Assembly: GCA_027475525.1 (NCBI GenBank)
Contig: JAMWFC010000046.1
Span: 1,240,001-1,304,000 of the forward strand
From: Macrolepiota albuminosa
Taxonomy: Eukaryota > Basidiomycota > Agaricomycetes > Agaricales > Agaricaceae
Direction of reading: 5' to 3'
DNA length: 64,000 bases
Shown: positions 1-10,618 of the stretch, one piece after another
How the letters are laid out: each line of letters begins with the position of its first letter
Position numbering within the stretch: position 1 is the first letter of the stretch
Notes under the pieces: model-generated
Told to the model about the DNA's origin: nothing
Database searches by the model: none
The model's input: only the letters and a program-made list of their open reading frames with translations
Translations under genes and position numbers: made by a program

Positions 1-47
1 TAGGTTGACCAACACTTGACATACTAGAGACTCTAGTGACCAGCTTA

Positions 48-201
48 GGTACAGAGCAGCCCTAGCGCTGTCACTCTATGGCAAGACTTATCCATTTACC
101 TTAAATCACCAGTATCAGTCTTTCGGTACAGAGCAGCCCTAGCGCTGTCACTCTATGGCAAGACTTATCCATTTACCTTAAATCACCAGTATCAGTCTTT
201 C
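48..201. repeat. Exact 77-bp tandem duplication
   Basis: Positions 48-124 and 125-201 are identical. The inverted copy near 22.5-22.6 kb has this sequence once. It is one of five duplications in the window with a period of exactly 77 bp and is probably an assembly artefact. Confidence 0.95.
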
Positions 202-237
202 AGCACACTCCATTCATCTACTTTGAAGACCAAAGAG

Positions 238-692
238 TGTAAGGGCGACCTCTAGAGGCTGTGGCTCAGTCACACAGCTGGCAGAGGGAGATCCAAAGAG
301 AACAAGTCTGGGGATCCCCTATGCCAGGTTGGACGCTTCTGGGGCCTCTGAAGCATGGGAAACAACTGTACAGTACAACAAAACCTTAAAAACTCGAAAA
401 TTGACTAACCAAACAAGTGTGCAAACAAGGGAGGAAAACTCCGGACTTTAGAAGTCAGAAAGGCAAACTCCAGCTTATCTAAGCAGCCTGGAGCGGTGCT
501 GAAGGGCCCACACTTGTCTGAGTGATAGCTAAAGAACCAGAGCACCTCAAAGGTTGAGAATAGTACTAACAGATAGTGTTGAAAAAGTAGTAACAGCAAA
601 ATGAGAGAATGATAGAAGAAATAAGGAAGTGAATGAAAGGAGAGTGAAGAAATAAAGAGTGAAAGAAGAAAGGAATGAGGAGTGCCCTGACA
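238..692. repeat. Solo LTR, 455 bp, nested in LTR copy A
   Basis: It starts TGTAAGGGC and ends TGCCCTGACA, so it has TG...CA ends with matching inverted tips. It is flanked by the 5-bp target duplication AAGAG (233-237 and 693-697). The inverted LTR copy at 21665-22659 lacks this block, so it is an insertion. No internal retroelement sequence remains, consistent with LTR-LTR recombination. Confidence 0.9.
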
Positions 693-1541
693 AAGAGGCT
701 CAGGACTCATAGCACTAGCATGATGGTAGAAAGTTGACTCTGACCAAACCCTGATTAATACCAAAAGGAGTTAGCAGTTGGCACTGTCAATCACTGAGGC
801 ACCTCAATCAGAAGTCTAAAGGAATCAATGATGATGAGACAGGATATATGCAGACCTGACATTCAAATCTATCAAAAAATGGTACAATGTTTAGTACTGG
901 GATTAGCACTCACAGCGTCTGTTGAGGATTTTCCAACCATATCCCAGAATGGCTTGACCAATTAAATTACATCAAAAAGTGAGCAAACTCATACCATTTC
1001 TAAGTAGTTTTAGAGTCACCATTGGTTGCCATCATCCATGTGCTGCAGGTCACCATTGACAGGTGGCCATTAGCTACAATCACAAGGAGAGGTGCTAATT
1101 GGTAGCACCGTCAATAGACTTATTTTTGGAAATACAGTAGTGCATAGTATAAAATCTAGCTACTTTACATGTATATAACAACAAATCATAACCTTTTGAG
1201 CACTTAGTTACACTTAGCGTTCAATTTGCACTAGCTTTGTCTGACTTTGTCACTAAGTTTGGCGCTAACTTTGTCTATTTTGTCTTTGTTGTTTATGGTG
1301 CCACCTATGGGCACACTATGCTGCGCTATCTGTCTTCCTCTCTATATCTTTGCTTAAACTACAATGCTTACCATTTGCTAGGTAGCACCCAAGGTGCTAT
1401 CATCAAGCACATTGTCTTATCACATCCACTCAAGCACACCAGGACTCTGCCAGGACTCTTCACAATCCTGCATGCCAGGCGCTGAAGATGGCATTGTACT
1501 GCATATATGTCCAGCACACCCAACCACAGTTGGCATCATCA

Positions 1542-2367
1542 GTAGCAAGTCTGCCAGCTGCTCCCCTGGCCATACATGGCATCAACACCTGTCTTAAATG
1601 TGTTGCAAATGAGCCATATAGGCTTGTCCTATCTAGGGTCAATTGGTCAAATAACCAGAGTCCTTGTACAGATCCATTTGACTATTTTGAAGCATTGCTG
1701 GTGCAGCGGCCTCCAATTAAATGGTGACCTGTTCTGCATCATGGCCATAAGTGGCCCAGTATAGGCAGTGACATCAGGCAAGAAGCTTGATATGTAGTTG
1801 ACAAGGCCAACAAATTGTTGGATGTCATTGTAGTTTCATGGCGTGCACCACTCCCAAATGCAATCAAGCTTGTCCTGATCAGGGTGTATACCCCACTCAT
1901 CAATGACATGCCCTAAGCGGTCTATACACTGAGCGTAAAGCTCACACTTTTTTTACTTCAAGTACAACTTGTACTTGCGTAGTTGCTCAAATACAACTCT
2001 GAGGTGCTGCTCATGCTCCTCCATGAAATCCAAATAGATGAATATATCATCTAAGTAGACATGCATAAAGTGTCCTATCACATCTCAAAAAATAGAGGTC
2101 ATTAGCCTCTGAAAGGTTGCAGGGGCATTACAGTCTCCAATCTGCATTATGTTGCTCATGAACCGTGCCCATGATTGATGCAAATATAGTCTTGGGTACG
2201 TCTTTGGTGCAAATGCGCACCTGCTTGTAGGCATCAGTAAGATCAATCTTTGAGCAATACTTTGCCTGAGCCACGTCTTCTCAATCACCTCCTGGTCTGG
2301 TAAAGGAGTTACATCCTTTATGGTATTATCATTGCACTGACGTGCATCAAGAGCTGTTCAGAGAGTT
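1542..2367 (-). pseudogene. Gypsy-2 pol, C-terminal half of reverse transcriptase (broken)
   Basis: Read on the minus strand from 2367 downward, this encodes the palm and thumb of a Ty3/gypsy RT. KIDLTDAY is followed by the catalytic YLDD near 2050, then a stretch typical of the RT-RNase H connection (GLVNYIS, LPDVTAYTGPL). Stops and frame breaks interrupt it. The N-terminal half of the same RT lies at 19843-20416, so this is one gene split by the insertion of gypsy-1. At the low-coordinate end it is cut by LTR copy A. Confidence 0.85.
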
Positions 2368-2371
2368 CCAT

Positions 2372-3324
2372 TGATGATGCCCAAAAGTTGATCAGTAGCA
2401 GATATGGTTTACGGCTACTGACCTGTGTAAAAATGTGTTGGGCGCACTAAGGTTGAGGAAGTCCTGGGCAGTTCTCAGAGAACAAGTCTGAAAAAGAGTT
2501 AAACGGTTGGGTTGAGTGGAAGTTGGTAATGATAGTTGGCAAGGAAATGTGGTAAGGAAGTGCACCAATGATGAAGTGCACCTAAAAGGATAGGAGGATG
2601 AACACAATTAAATGCGGCAAGAGGACACGGGAAGGAAACTAGAGGCTTAGCAATGACTAAGCTGCATGATACCTGCCGTAAGTGCTAGGCATGTAGGTTC
2701 CATAAGTGTAACTGCGACAAGCAGGCTAAGAGTGTTCAGACAGTTGGCGACTATGTACTTAGTCAGCTCAAGAGACATCTGAACCGTAAGGTGAACTGAG
2801 GGGTGTAAGATGAGGTACTCTGTTCTGTTCTGTACTATTGACAAGTTGTAAGTATTTATAGTAAGTTTGGAGTTCCCCGTTGCTAAGCGGCTGAGCATTG
2901 CCATGCCAGGGTGGAACGGTAAGAATGTAAGTAAATGCCATAAATTAAACTAAACAAAAGGAAATTATGAGCCAGCTGTCCATTCTGTCTGTCTCGAGGT
3001 TGCCAAGCGCTATCCTGCGCATGCCAGTCCAGCTGTCACAAGTTATTGCATTATCTCTAATTTATAAGTGCTGTCACCGGCTAGCTAGGCCACATGCTGA
3101 TTAATTAGTGCCACCTGTCAAGACCTTACCAACGGCATGATGACAGCTGTCATTCTAGCTGCTGCCAGCATTATTACTGATCAATCTTGACGGTTGCTGT
3201 GTGTGTTTGTCAGGAATGGCCTAGAAAGGATAAATCACATGCACCAGGTTTGGCACAAGTGCGGCAAGGTGGCCAGAACCGCTGCTGAGCCTGCCGTTCA
3301 CCTAGCCCATGTGAGGTCCTATCA
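2372..3324 (-). repeat. Gypsy-1 3' LTR (953 bp)
   Basis: Direct repeat of 18882-19838. On the minus strand it begins TGATAGGACC directly after the polypurine tract and ends CATCATCA. A possible TATA element (TATAAATA) lies near 2855. Differences from the partner LTR are mostly C/T and G/A. Confidence 0.93.
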
Positions 3325-3338
3325 TCTCCCCCCAACTG
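3325..3338 (-). other. Gypsy-1 polypurine tract
   Basis: The minus strand reads a GGGGGGAGA run immediately before the 3' LTR. This is the expected place and composition for the plus-strand primer. Confidence 0.8.
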
Positions 3339-4036
3339 AAAATTTGACTGTCTCCAGTCACTAAAAATAGTTACCATTACCAATTTGTGACTGGTGGCCC
3401 GTGCATTTCCCAAATTTCACTTAATAGTCATAGCGCGTAGATAGGGACTTCACCTCTCTCTCTTAAAATTCCTCTGGCACTTTCTCAAAAAGATAAATGT
3501 CTTTTCAAATTCCAACTCTGCCTTCTATGCCGTTGAAAGAAGCTCAAGATGCTGCCAACGCGTATATTGCCAAGGCAAACACATTTATTAGGTGTATCGA
3601 GGGTGTGGGCATGGAGGCACCTCCAAACTTGGTTGTTGCCATTATGAAGCTGTTGGAGCGCTGGCTGGAGGTGAGAGTTTTAGGCGTGGAGTGGAATTGG
3701 GAGATTGAAGTGCGAGAATGGTGCCATTTGCGATACGTTGACAACCATGGCACCGAGTGGTTAGCGCCTTTTTCCAGATTTGTAAGTCTTTGTCAGTACT
3801 TGCCGCCTTGTTACTGATTGAGTCCCTAGGCACCTCCTCTCGTTCCCACTATTGAGGACAAATTGGAGGATATCCTCTCTGGTGCCTTGCTGATGACAGT
3901 AAGCACTTCTGCGCCTGAGTAAGTATCTCTGATTTTGATTTCTAACTTTAGCTGTGGTCTGATCTGTCTCCCCATAGCAAACAAGAGGTGTTAGCGCCTC
4001 TTGTTAATTTGCAGGTAGATGCTGAGATGGCGGCCA

Positions 4037-4266
4037 TGTCGCACTTACACATAGATGAAGAGCGCCTACAGCTACACGTGACTTACTGTGCACGTGATCA
4101 TACGATTATTTTCTCCCTCCTAGTGTCGTTGTTTCCTTCATTCTGAAGTACAACGACACTAGGTATGTGTTTATTATATTCGTCAATATAATTTATTCTG
4201 AAGTACAACGACACTAGTCATTACTGAGTGTCTACTGGTGACAGCTGCGTATAACTTGCTGCAACA
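4037..4266 (+). repeat. Copia-1 5' LTR (230 bp)
   Basis: TGTCGC...CAACA, identical to 9018-9247. It contains a perfect 14-bp inverted repeat (4119-4132 with 4150-4163, core CTAGTGTCGTTGT), and a third copy of the right arm lies near 4199-4217. Confidence 0.97.
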
Positions 4267-4279
4267 GGTTATGGGCCCC
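4267..4279 (+). other. Copia-1 primer binding site (internal initiator-tRNA type)
   Basis: GGTTATGGGCCCC follows the LTR with no spacer. It is complementary to the anticodon region of initiator tRNA-Met (CCCATAACC, anticodon CAU) and not to a tRNA 3' end. This is the arrangement known for Drosophila copia, which is primed by an initiator tRNA fragment. Confidence 0.8.
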
Positions 4280-4410
4280 GGCCCCACAGTTTTTCACCAA
4301 TAACAGAAACAATTATATACCGCTCCGCATCTGAGCGTAGCAGCGCTATATATACATCTTTTTCCCACTCCACATTTGTTTAAACGCCCAATCACCTTCT
4401 CCTGCCCATT

Positions 4411-7400
4411 ATGGATGACTCCAATCCCACGATGCGATCACCAATGGAAAAGCTCGGTATTATCAAATATACTGAATGGGAAAAGGCCATGTTTGGCCGT
4501 TTAATGTCAGTAGGGGGGGCACGTATTGTAACTGGTGAAGAAGTACCTCCTCTCCTCGAACCCAGCAACCCTGCTTCAATTGCAGCATGGAATTCTTATC
4601 TCCTTCGGAGTGACCGTGCAGCCGGCGAAATATACCAGTGGTTAGACGAAGGCAACAAAATCCACGTAGACGCAATTCGAAGTAAACCATCACTTATGTG
4701 GGAAAAACTCCGTGAAGTCCATTCCAAATCTGCACCGAATGCACGCTTCAACTCATTAAGTGATCTCTTCAACATTCGATTACGCGACAATGAAACGCTT
4801 ACTCAGTTATGTACACGAGTGAAAGGAACAATGCAGCGCATCCGTTCCCTTAGACCGATGTCTGGCCTTAATTCTGATGGAACAGTCAGACCGGGGTATA
4901 CGCTGGAAATGCTCGACGATGAGCTATGTTCCATGGCCATGCTGCGTGCGCTACCACGCGACGAGTATGCGTCCTTTATTTCATCGGTTCTGATGCTGAA
5001 TACGTTAACAAACGATGCCGTCGAAGAAGCGTTTCGTACAGAAGAAGTGCAGCGTACCGCAGCAGCAGAAGAAACTGCAGCGGCTGCCGCAGCAGCTCGG
5101 ACGATTAAATGTTATTTGTGTGACGGAGAGCACAAGATTGCTGATTGTCCGGTCCTACAGTCCGCACGTTCACACGTCAAAAAGGACGACGATTCCAAGT
5201 CCAAGAAACGAGGAGGCCGCCGAGGAAATGCTGCTGCCAAGGTTGCCGAAACACCGAAAGTCGAGAAAGGTTGCGATGGCCCTGCTGTCAAAGCCGAAGC
5301 CGCAGTTTGTAGATCACATCTGTCAACTAAAGTTCCTTCTGACACTCAGTGGAACACAGACTCGGGCGCCACGAGTTCTATGACGCCGCATCGTGAGTGG
5401 TTCCTGCCAGACTCTTTCAAGCCTTGGAAAGTGCCGATACACCTTGCAAATAATGCCACAGTATACTCAGTCGGAAAGGGGTCAGTCCGGTTTAGACCAC
5501 AGGGAAAGGATCGAGATGGGATACCACTTAATGATGTTATCTTCACCGATGTCCTTTTTGTACCCGAATTGACCAACAATTTACTGTCAATCACCACTCT
5601 CTCGGTACATCGTGGCTTCACAATAACTTTCCATGAGCGCAAAGTTTTATTCTCTATCAAAGACGAACTGGTGTTTACAGCCACCATCGACAAGAATCTG
5701 GCATCATACTTAGACGGTGAAACTCTTGTCTCATCACCTACGCACACAGCAAATGTGTCATTCATTGGACCAACATCCTCTTCCAGAATTGATCGGTCCC
5801 TTCTACATCGTAGGATGTGCCATCTCGGAGCAGACAGGCTGGAACAACTCATCAAAGGTGATTTAACCTATGACCTGAGAGTTTCGTCTGAAACACCACT
5901 GCCGTGCATATGTGAGCCGTGTCTCCAAGGAAAGCAACATCGAGCAGCTTTTCCACACATAGCCGACAGGGCGTCAGAAGTTCTGGGAAGAATATTTAGT
6001 GATGTCCATGGACCAATGCAAATCGGAGGTCACCAATCGAACCGTAAATGGTGGATAACGTTTGTCGATGATAGCACACGATGGATGGAGGCTCATGATA
6101 TGTATCGAAAGAGTGACGCGTTACTGGCATTTAAAACTTTTAAAGCACAGGCAGAACGGCATACCGAAAGATCAATCAAATGTGTTCATTTCGACCAAGG
6201 TGGAGAATACACATCAAAGGAGTTTATGGACTACTGTAAGTCGGAAGGAATACGAGTGGAGTTCACAAATACCGGGACGCCTCAACAGAACGGTGTAGCG
6301 GAACAAATGAACAGAACGATTGAGGAAAGCATCACGTCTATGCTTGCGGAAGCTAATCTGCCACCAAGTTTTTGGACGTACGCATTAAGCACTTACCGAC
6401 ATGTTCACAATCGTTGTCCCACGTCAGCTCTTCCCGGAAACATGACACCATTTGAAGCTTTTAAAGGTAAAAAGCCACACATCGGCCATCTACGCGTATT
6501 CGGTTGCGCAGCATATGTGCTTATCAGTCGTGAAAAGAGACGAGGGCTTGATGGACACTCGATGCCTGGTGTATTCGTGGGTTACCCCGACAATCACGTT
6601 GGATGGAAGGTGTACATTCCTAAGACTAAGCAAGTTGTGGTATCTAGGGACGTGGTATTTGACGAAGCACGTTTTCCAGGTCTATCACTTGCCAGCACTC
6701 CTCAGCCACCTCTCCAAGCCTTCGATCATCAGCCTGAACTCGACTATTGGGAAACGGATCAGCCGGAAGATAATACTGTACTCATCGAACCTGAAGGGCG
6801 CGCCAAATCGACCAGTGGCGATGTGAATGAGTTCAATGGTGAAGAACGTCTGACACCACTTCCCAGTGACTACGAGCCAACAGGATCGGTGGGAGATGCT
6901 TCAGAACCGGTGGGAGTAACGTCAGAATCGGTGGGAGACATTCCGAGTACTGTGGGATATGAGCAGGAGGCTCCACGCATGCGAGCATCACGGCAACCAC
7001 GGCCCTTGCCACCACCGCGTGAACCCAGTCAACGCACACGAATCCCAACGCGCGGTCCCAATGCAGGATACTACGATGCCATCGAACGACAAATCAACCA
7101 CGAGTCACCCTTAACTCGTGAACCACCGCCGCCACCACCGCCTTCGCCATATCCTGAAGCTCCGCCTGAGCAGCCTCTGTGGGAGGTCAACGTTGGAGAC
7201 GTTGACGTCCACGGTGAGCAGGAGGTAAACCTTGTACTCAATGTGCATTCAGATGAGGCTTTACTTCTAGCCGGCAGAGCGTTCGTCGAACACGGCGCAG
7301 ACATTGATGGTTACAGGGCAGTGCACGCTAATATGGTATGGGCGTGTAAGGTGGGAGCGCATGACACAAACCCACGATCTTACCGTGAAGCAATGGCAAG

Positions 7401-8991
7401 TGATAACGCCGCCGAATGGCACAAGGCCATGGTCGACGAGATGAACGCACTAAAAGGGAATGGTACTTGGCGTGCGGTGTATTTGCCAGTCGGAAGAAAG
7501 GCTATTGGATCTCGGTGGGTGTTCAAGGTGAAACACCTGCCCGATGGCGCTATAGAACGGTTCAAAGCTCGTGTTGTTGCTCAGGGTTTCAGTCAGCGCC
7601 CAGGCGTTGATTTTGATGAAACGTTTGCACCTACAGCTCGATGGGCAGCTGTGAGGGCAGTATTGGCTCTTGCAGCAGTCGACGATATGCATCTTGAGTC
7701 TGTGGACATCTCATCTGCCTTTCTCCATGGTGAAATTGACACGGAACTATACATGAAGTTTCCAGAAGGGTTCCCTGAGGAAGTTCCCTCTCATGTTCAG
7801 CGTAAGCCAGGTGAGGGGGATGCATGTGCTAAACTTGAGCGCGGCCTATATGGTCTCCGTCAGGCCGCAAATTTATGGAATAAACGATTACATCAAGTTC
7901 TCGTTAAAATTGGTTTCACGCGCATTACTTCCGATCCATGCGTGTACGTATACCTCAAGGACAGCGTTCGCATCATCATTCCCATTCATGTCGATGACAT
8001 GACCATTGCCTCGCAGTCTCGCTCAGCCATTCTCAAAGTCATTGCCGAATTACGAAAGTACTTTAAACTTCGCCACCTCGGTCCAACCACCGGTTTGCTT
8101 GGGGTCGTCGTAACCCGTGACCGTGCTCAGCGAAAATTGTGGATTGACCAGAGGGCATACGCCACAGAAGTTCTTTCTCGGTTTGACATGCTGGACAGCA
8201 ATCCTGTAGCCACACCGATTGACCCTGGTGCTCGCCTCTCGAAAGCTGATTCACCGCAAACACCTGAGGAAGTGGAGGAGATGCGCGCGATTCCCTATAT
8301 TCAGGCCACCGGAGCATTACTTTACCTTGCGATGTGCACACGACCTGACATAGCGTATGCAGTCGGTGTGTTGTGCCGCTTCGATGCGTGTCCTGGCCCG
8401 AAACACTGGAAGGCCGTTAAACATTTGTTACGGTACGTTCGTGGTACGCTTGACTACAAGATTGAGTACTCCGCAGCTGCATCATCCTCTTTTCCCTCCA
8501 CCTTCATTGCCTATGCTGATGCCGATCACGGTGGTAACCCCGACAACGGTCGCTCTACTACTGGTTCCGTCCTCACGGTGGCCGGAGGCGCTGTTAGCTG
8601 GATGTCGAAGTTGCAGTCCATCGTGGCTCTTTCAACCACCGAGGCAGAGTTCGTTGCTGCGAGTGAGACGGGTCGTGAGCTCTGTTGGCTCCGCAATTTC
8701 CTCGCGGACATCGGCACGCCTCAGTCCAAGCCGCTCATCCTCAATCTTGACAACAAGTCTGCAATATTAGTTTCGAAACAGCCGGAGCACATGGGCAGAC
8801 TCAAGCATCTTGACCGGCACTGGTTTTGGCTTCGTCAGGCGGTTTACGACGGCAAGATCAGGCCTGTATATATTCCCTCTGATGACATGGCAGCCGACCT
8901 TCTCACAAAGCCACTTACGCGCGACGTCGTCGACAAACTCAGAAAGAAAATGGGAATCGTAGGGACTTTTTCCAAGCAGATTCTCTCATGA
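4411..8991 (+). CDS. Copia-1 Gag-Pol polyprotein, intact
   Basis: A 1526-aa open frame. Gag ends in a zinc knuckle starting at Cys234 (CYLCDGEHKIADC). The protease motif DSG is at Asp317. Integrase has the HHCC finger (CHLG..., CEPC) and the catalytic triad Asp531, Asp595, Glu631 with 35 residues between the last two, followed by the GKKP...VFGC region. A low-complexity Pro/Glu/Gly linker (about 760-960) precedes RT, whose active-site VDD is at Asp1195-Asp1196. RNase H follows with DADHGG, TEAEF and the DNKSA stretch, ending near 1515. The domain order PR-IN-RT-RH is that of Ty1/copia. The ATG at 4411 is the first in the frame and lies 145 nt after the LTR. No stop, frameshift or missing catalytic residue is visible. 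Confidence 0.97.
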   Translation: MDDSNPTMRSPMEKLGIIKYTEWEKAMFGRLMSVGGARIVTGEEVPPLLEPSNPASIAAWNSYLLRSDRAAGEIYQWLDEGNKIHVDAIRSKPSLMWEKLREVHSKSAPNARFNSLSDLFNIRLRDNETLTQLCTRVKGTMQRIRSLRPMSGLNSDGTVRPGYTLEMLDDELCSMAMLRALPRDEYASFISSVLMLNTLTNDAVEEAFRTEEVQRTAAAEETAAAAAAARTIKCYLCDGEHKIADCPVLQSARSHVKKDDDSKSKKRGGRRGNAAAKVAETPKVEKGCDGPAVKAEAAVCRSHLSTKVPSDTQWNTDSGATSSMTPHREWFLPDSFKPWKVPIHLANNATVYSVGKGSVRFRPQGKDRDGIPLNDVIFTDVLFVPELTNNLLSITTLSVHRGFTITFHERKVLFSIKDELVFTATIDKNLASYLDGETLVSSPTHTANVSFIGPTSSSRIDRSLLHRRMCHLGADRLEQLIKGDLTYDLRVSSETPLPCICEPCLQGKQHRAAFPHIADRASEVLGRIFSDVHGPMQIGGHQSNRKWWITFVDDSTRWMEAHDMYRKSDALLAFKTFKAQAERHTERSIKCVHFDQGGEYTSKEFMDYCKSEGIRVEFTNTGTPQQNGVAEQMNRTIEESITSMLAEANLPPSFWTYALSTYRHVHNRCPTSALPGNMTPFEAFKGKKPHIGHLRVFGCAAYVLISREKRRGLDGHSMPGVFVGYPDNHVGWKVYIPKTKQVVVSRDVVFDEARFPGLSLASTPQPPLQAFDHQPELDYWETDQPEDNTVLIEPEGRAKSTSGDVNEFNGEERLTPLPSDYEPTGSVGDASEPVGVTSESVGDIPSTVGYEQEAPRMRASRQPRPLPPPREPSQRTRIPTRGPNAGYYDAIERQINHESPLTREPPPPPPPSPYPEAPPEQPLWEVNVGDVDVHGEQEVNLVLNVHSDEALLLAGRAFVEHGADIDGYRAVHANMVWACKVGAHDTNPRSYREAMASDNAAEWHKAMVDEMNALKGNGTWRAVYLPVGRKAIGSRWVFKVKHLPDGAIERFKARVVAQGFSQRPGVDFDETFAPTARWAAVRAVLALAAVDDMHLESVDISSAFLHGEIDTELYMKFPEGFPEEVPSHVQRKPGEGDACAKLERGLYGLRQAANLWNKRLHQVLVKIGFTRITSDPCVYVYLKDSVRIIIPIHVDDMTIASQSRSAILKVIAELRKYFKLRHLGPTTGLLGVVVTRDRAQRKLWIDQRAYATEVLSRFDMLDSNPVATPIDPGARLSKADSPQTPEEVEEMRAIPYIQATGALLYLAMCTRPDIAYAVGVLCRFDACPGPKHWKAVKHLLRYVRGTLDYKIEYSAAASSSFPSTFIAYADADHGGNPDNGRSTTGSVLTVAGGAVSWMSKLQSIVALSTTEAEFVAASETGRELCWLRNFLADIGTPQSKPLILNLDNKSAILVSKQPEHMGRLKHLDRHWFWLRQAVYDGKIRPVYIPSDDMAADLLTKPLTRDVVDKLRKKMGIVGTFSKQILS

Positions 8992-9009
8992 CGCTGCAGG
9001 CACTCGTCA

Positions 9010-9017
9010 GGTGGGAG
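9010..9017 (+). other. Copia-1 polypurine tract
   Basis: GGTGGGAG directly precedes the 3' LTR, the expected site for plus-strand priming. Confidence 0.75.
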
Positions 9018-9247
9018 TGTCGCACTTACACATAGATGAAGAGCGCCTACAGCTACACGTGACTTACTGTGCACGTGATCATACGATTATTTTCTCCCTC
9101 CTAGTGTCGTTGTTTCCTTCATTCTGAAGTACAACGACACTAGGTATGTGTTTATTATATTCGTCAATATAATTTATTCTGAAGTACAACGACACTAGTC
9201 ATTACTGAGTGTCTACTGGTGACAGCTGCGTATAACTTGCTGCAACA
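9018..9247 (+). repeat. Copia-1 3' LTR (230 bp)
   Basis: Base-for-base identical to the 5' LTR at 4037-4266; followed by the target duplication GGCCA. Confidence 0.97.
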
Positions 9248-9683
9248 GGCCATTCATAAGAATGTGCTGGAAGAGGCCTCCTAAGACGTCAAGGAGAGGA
9301 CAAAGGCCTTGGAGGAGCGAGAAGCCGCTAGCGAGAATCTGGTTGCCAAGAAGAAGTCACCAGTTGCTAGCAGGCAGGTGTCAGAGGAGAAGGATTCCTG
9401 CACTGGTAGTGCCCAAAGCCCAGCACTGCTGGCAAGCACATCAGGCTCTCCAGTCAAGCCTGGCAAGACTTTGAAAAAGAAGGTAAGTTTGGATGTTCTT
9501 ACTGCTGGCACCCATTGTTTATCCCATTCTAAGTCTCGCAAGGCTGCCGCCCCTCATTACACGGTAAGTTGTTTATGTCAAGGTACTTTTTCTGCTAACC
9601 AACTAGTTGTCAGGCGCCAACGCAAACTTCCTTTAGCGATGCAGAGCTGAAGGGTTTGCTGGTGGCACAACAAGATGAGGCAG

Positions 9684-10618
9684 TGATAGGACCCTATACA
9701 GGTTAGGCGCATCAACGGCAGGCTTGGCACCGGCTCCAGAAATCTTGCCACACTCATTCTGAACTTGGCGCACGCATTCTACCTATTTTAAGCCATTTCC
9801 GATGGCCGGACATGGCAAGAAGCAGATCCGATCAATGATAGCGCTGATGGCAGCAGGAATGACAACTGACAGATGGCATCAGTCACTGACGACAGCGCTT
9901 AGCGAGAAGATTGACGATCTATCAAAAACTGACAGACAGCTTGGCGTTTGACCTTGGCGGTTGACACCGCTTAGCGCCCCCGATCTGGCACCTGACACCG
10001 CTTAGGTATGTGGATAGACAGAAGAATGATGGTTTGATGGTTTAGTGTCACGATCTGCCGCCTGGCGCCGCTAAGGGTCTTGAATGGATGGCAGGGATCT
10101 GAAACAGTTGGAGCTACCCCTTATAAAATTTTCTAGTTTACCGCTCTTTGGCCACTGGCGACGGCAAACTCTTTGTAGTATAAAAGTACTTACCGACTTG
10201 TACAATCATCATCAGAATAGACCAGAATTTCCTGCTCCTCTTTTGTCAGTCTCCTTTACGCACAAGATCTCATTTTCGGTCGGCAACATCGAACTCGTCG
10301 GCAGTTGCAGACTCTCGTTAATGCTTGACACACTCGCGCCTTGCAGTTACGGCAGGCAATATCAATGCTTAGACTTCGCTAAGCTTACCGTGCTCTTGCC
10401 ACTCATCTTGCCGCATTTACTTACCGCATTTTTCATAGGCGCTTTACCTTAGCGCTTTACACTTGCCGACACTTGTTACTGACTTTTCACCTTTTTCACA
10501 GGCGCGTTCTCTGGGACCTGCCCGGAACTCCCTCATCACTTTAGCGCGCCCAACGCAAGTTATTGGTACGGTAACACTATACCTATATTTGTTACTGACC
10601 AAACTTTGGGCGTCATCA
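9684..10618 (+). repeat. Solo LTR of a gypsy-1-related family (LTR C)
   Basis: It starts TGATAGGACC and ends TTTGGGCGTCATCA, matching both ends and several internal blocks of the gypsy-1 LTR but clearly diverged. It lies in the opposite orientation to gypsy-1 and inside an exon of the antisense gene. The flanking 4-mers GCAG and GCGG differ by one CpG-type transition and may be the target duplication. TATA-like sequences (TTATAAAA, GTATAAAA) lie near 10125 and 10180. Confidence 0.82.

Larger units (their letters stand above)
1..1541 (+). repeat. LTR of a gypsy family (copy A), left tip outside window
   Basis: This block matches 21665-22659 in inverted orientation, so the two are copies of one LTR. 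It ends in CATCATCA, the same end as the gypsy-1 LTR, and its first bases correspond to a point about 3 bases inside the LTR start. It is longer than copy B because it carries a nested solo LTR (238-692) and a 77-bp duplication. It lies against the RT gene of gypsy-2. Whether it is a solo LTR or the right LTR of an element lying left of the window cannot be decided here. Confidence 0.75.
4037..9247 (+). mobile_element. Copia-1: complete, apparently young Ty1/copia element
   Basis: It has two identical 230-bp LTRs, the 5-bp target duplication GGCCA (4032-4036, 9248-9252), a primer site adjacent to the 5' LTR, one uninterrupted gag-pol and a purine tract before the 3' LTR. Zero LTR differences indicate recent insertion, in contrast to the decayed gypsy-1 around it. 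Every part normally needed for transposition is present, so it may still be mobile. It interrupts the antisense gene of gypsy-1 within an exon. Confidence 0.97.

Noticed and set aside
48..201. Direct repeats as a CRISPR or satellite array
   Set aside because: Each site has only two units without spacers, and the same 77-bp period recurs in unrelated sequences, so an assembly artefact is more likely.
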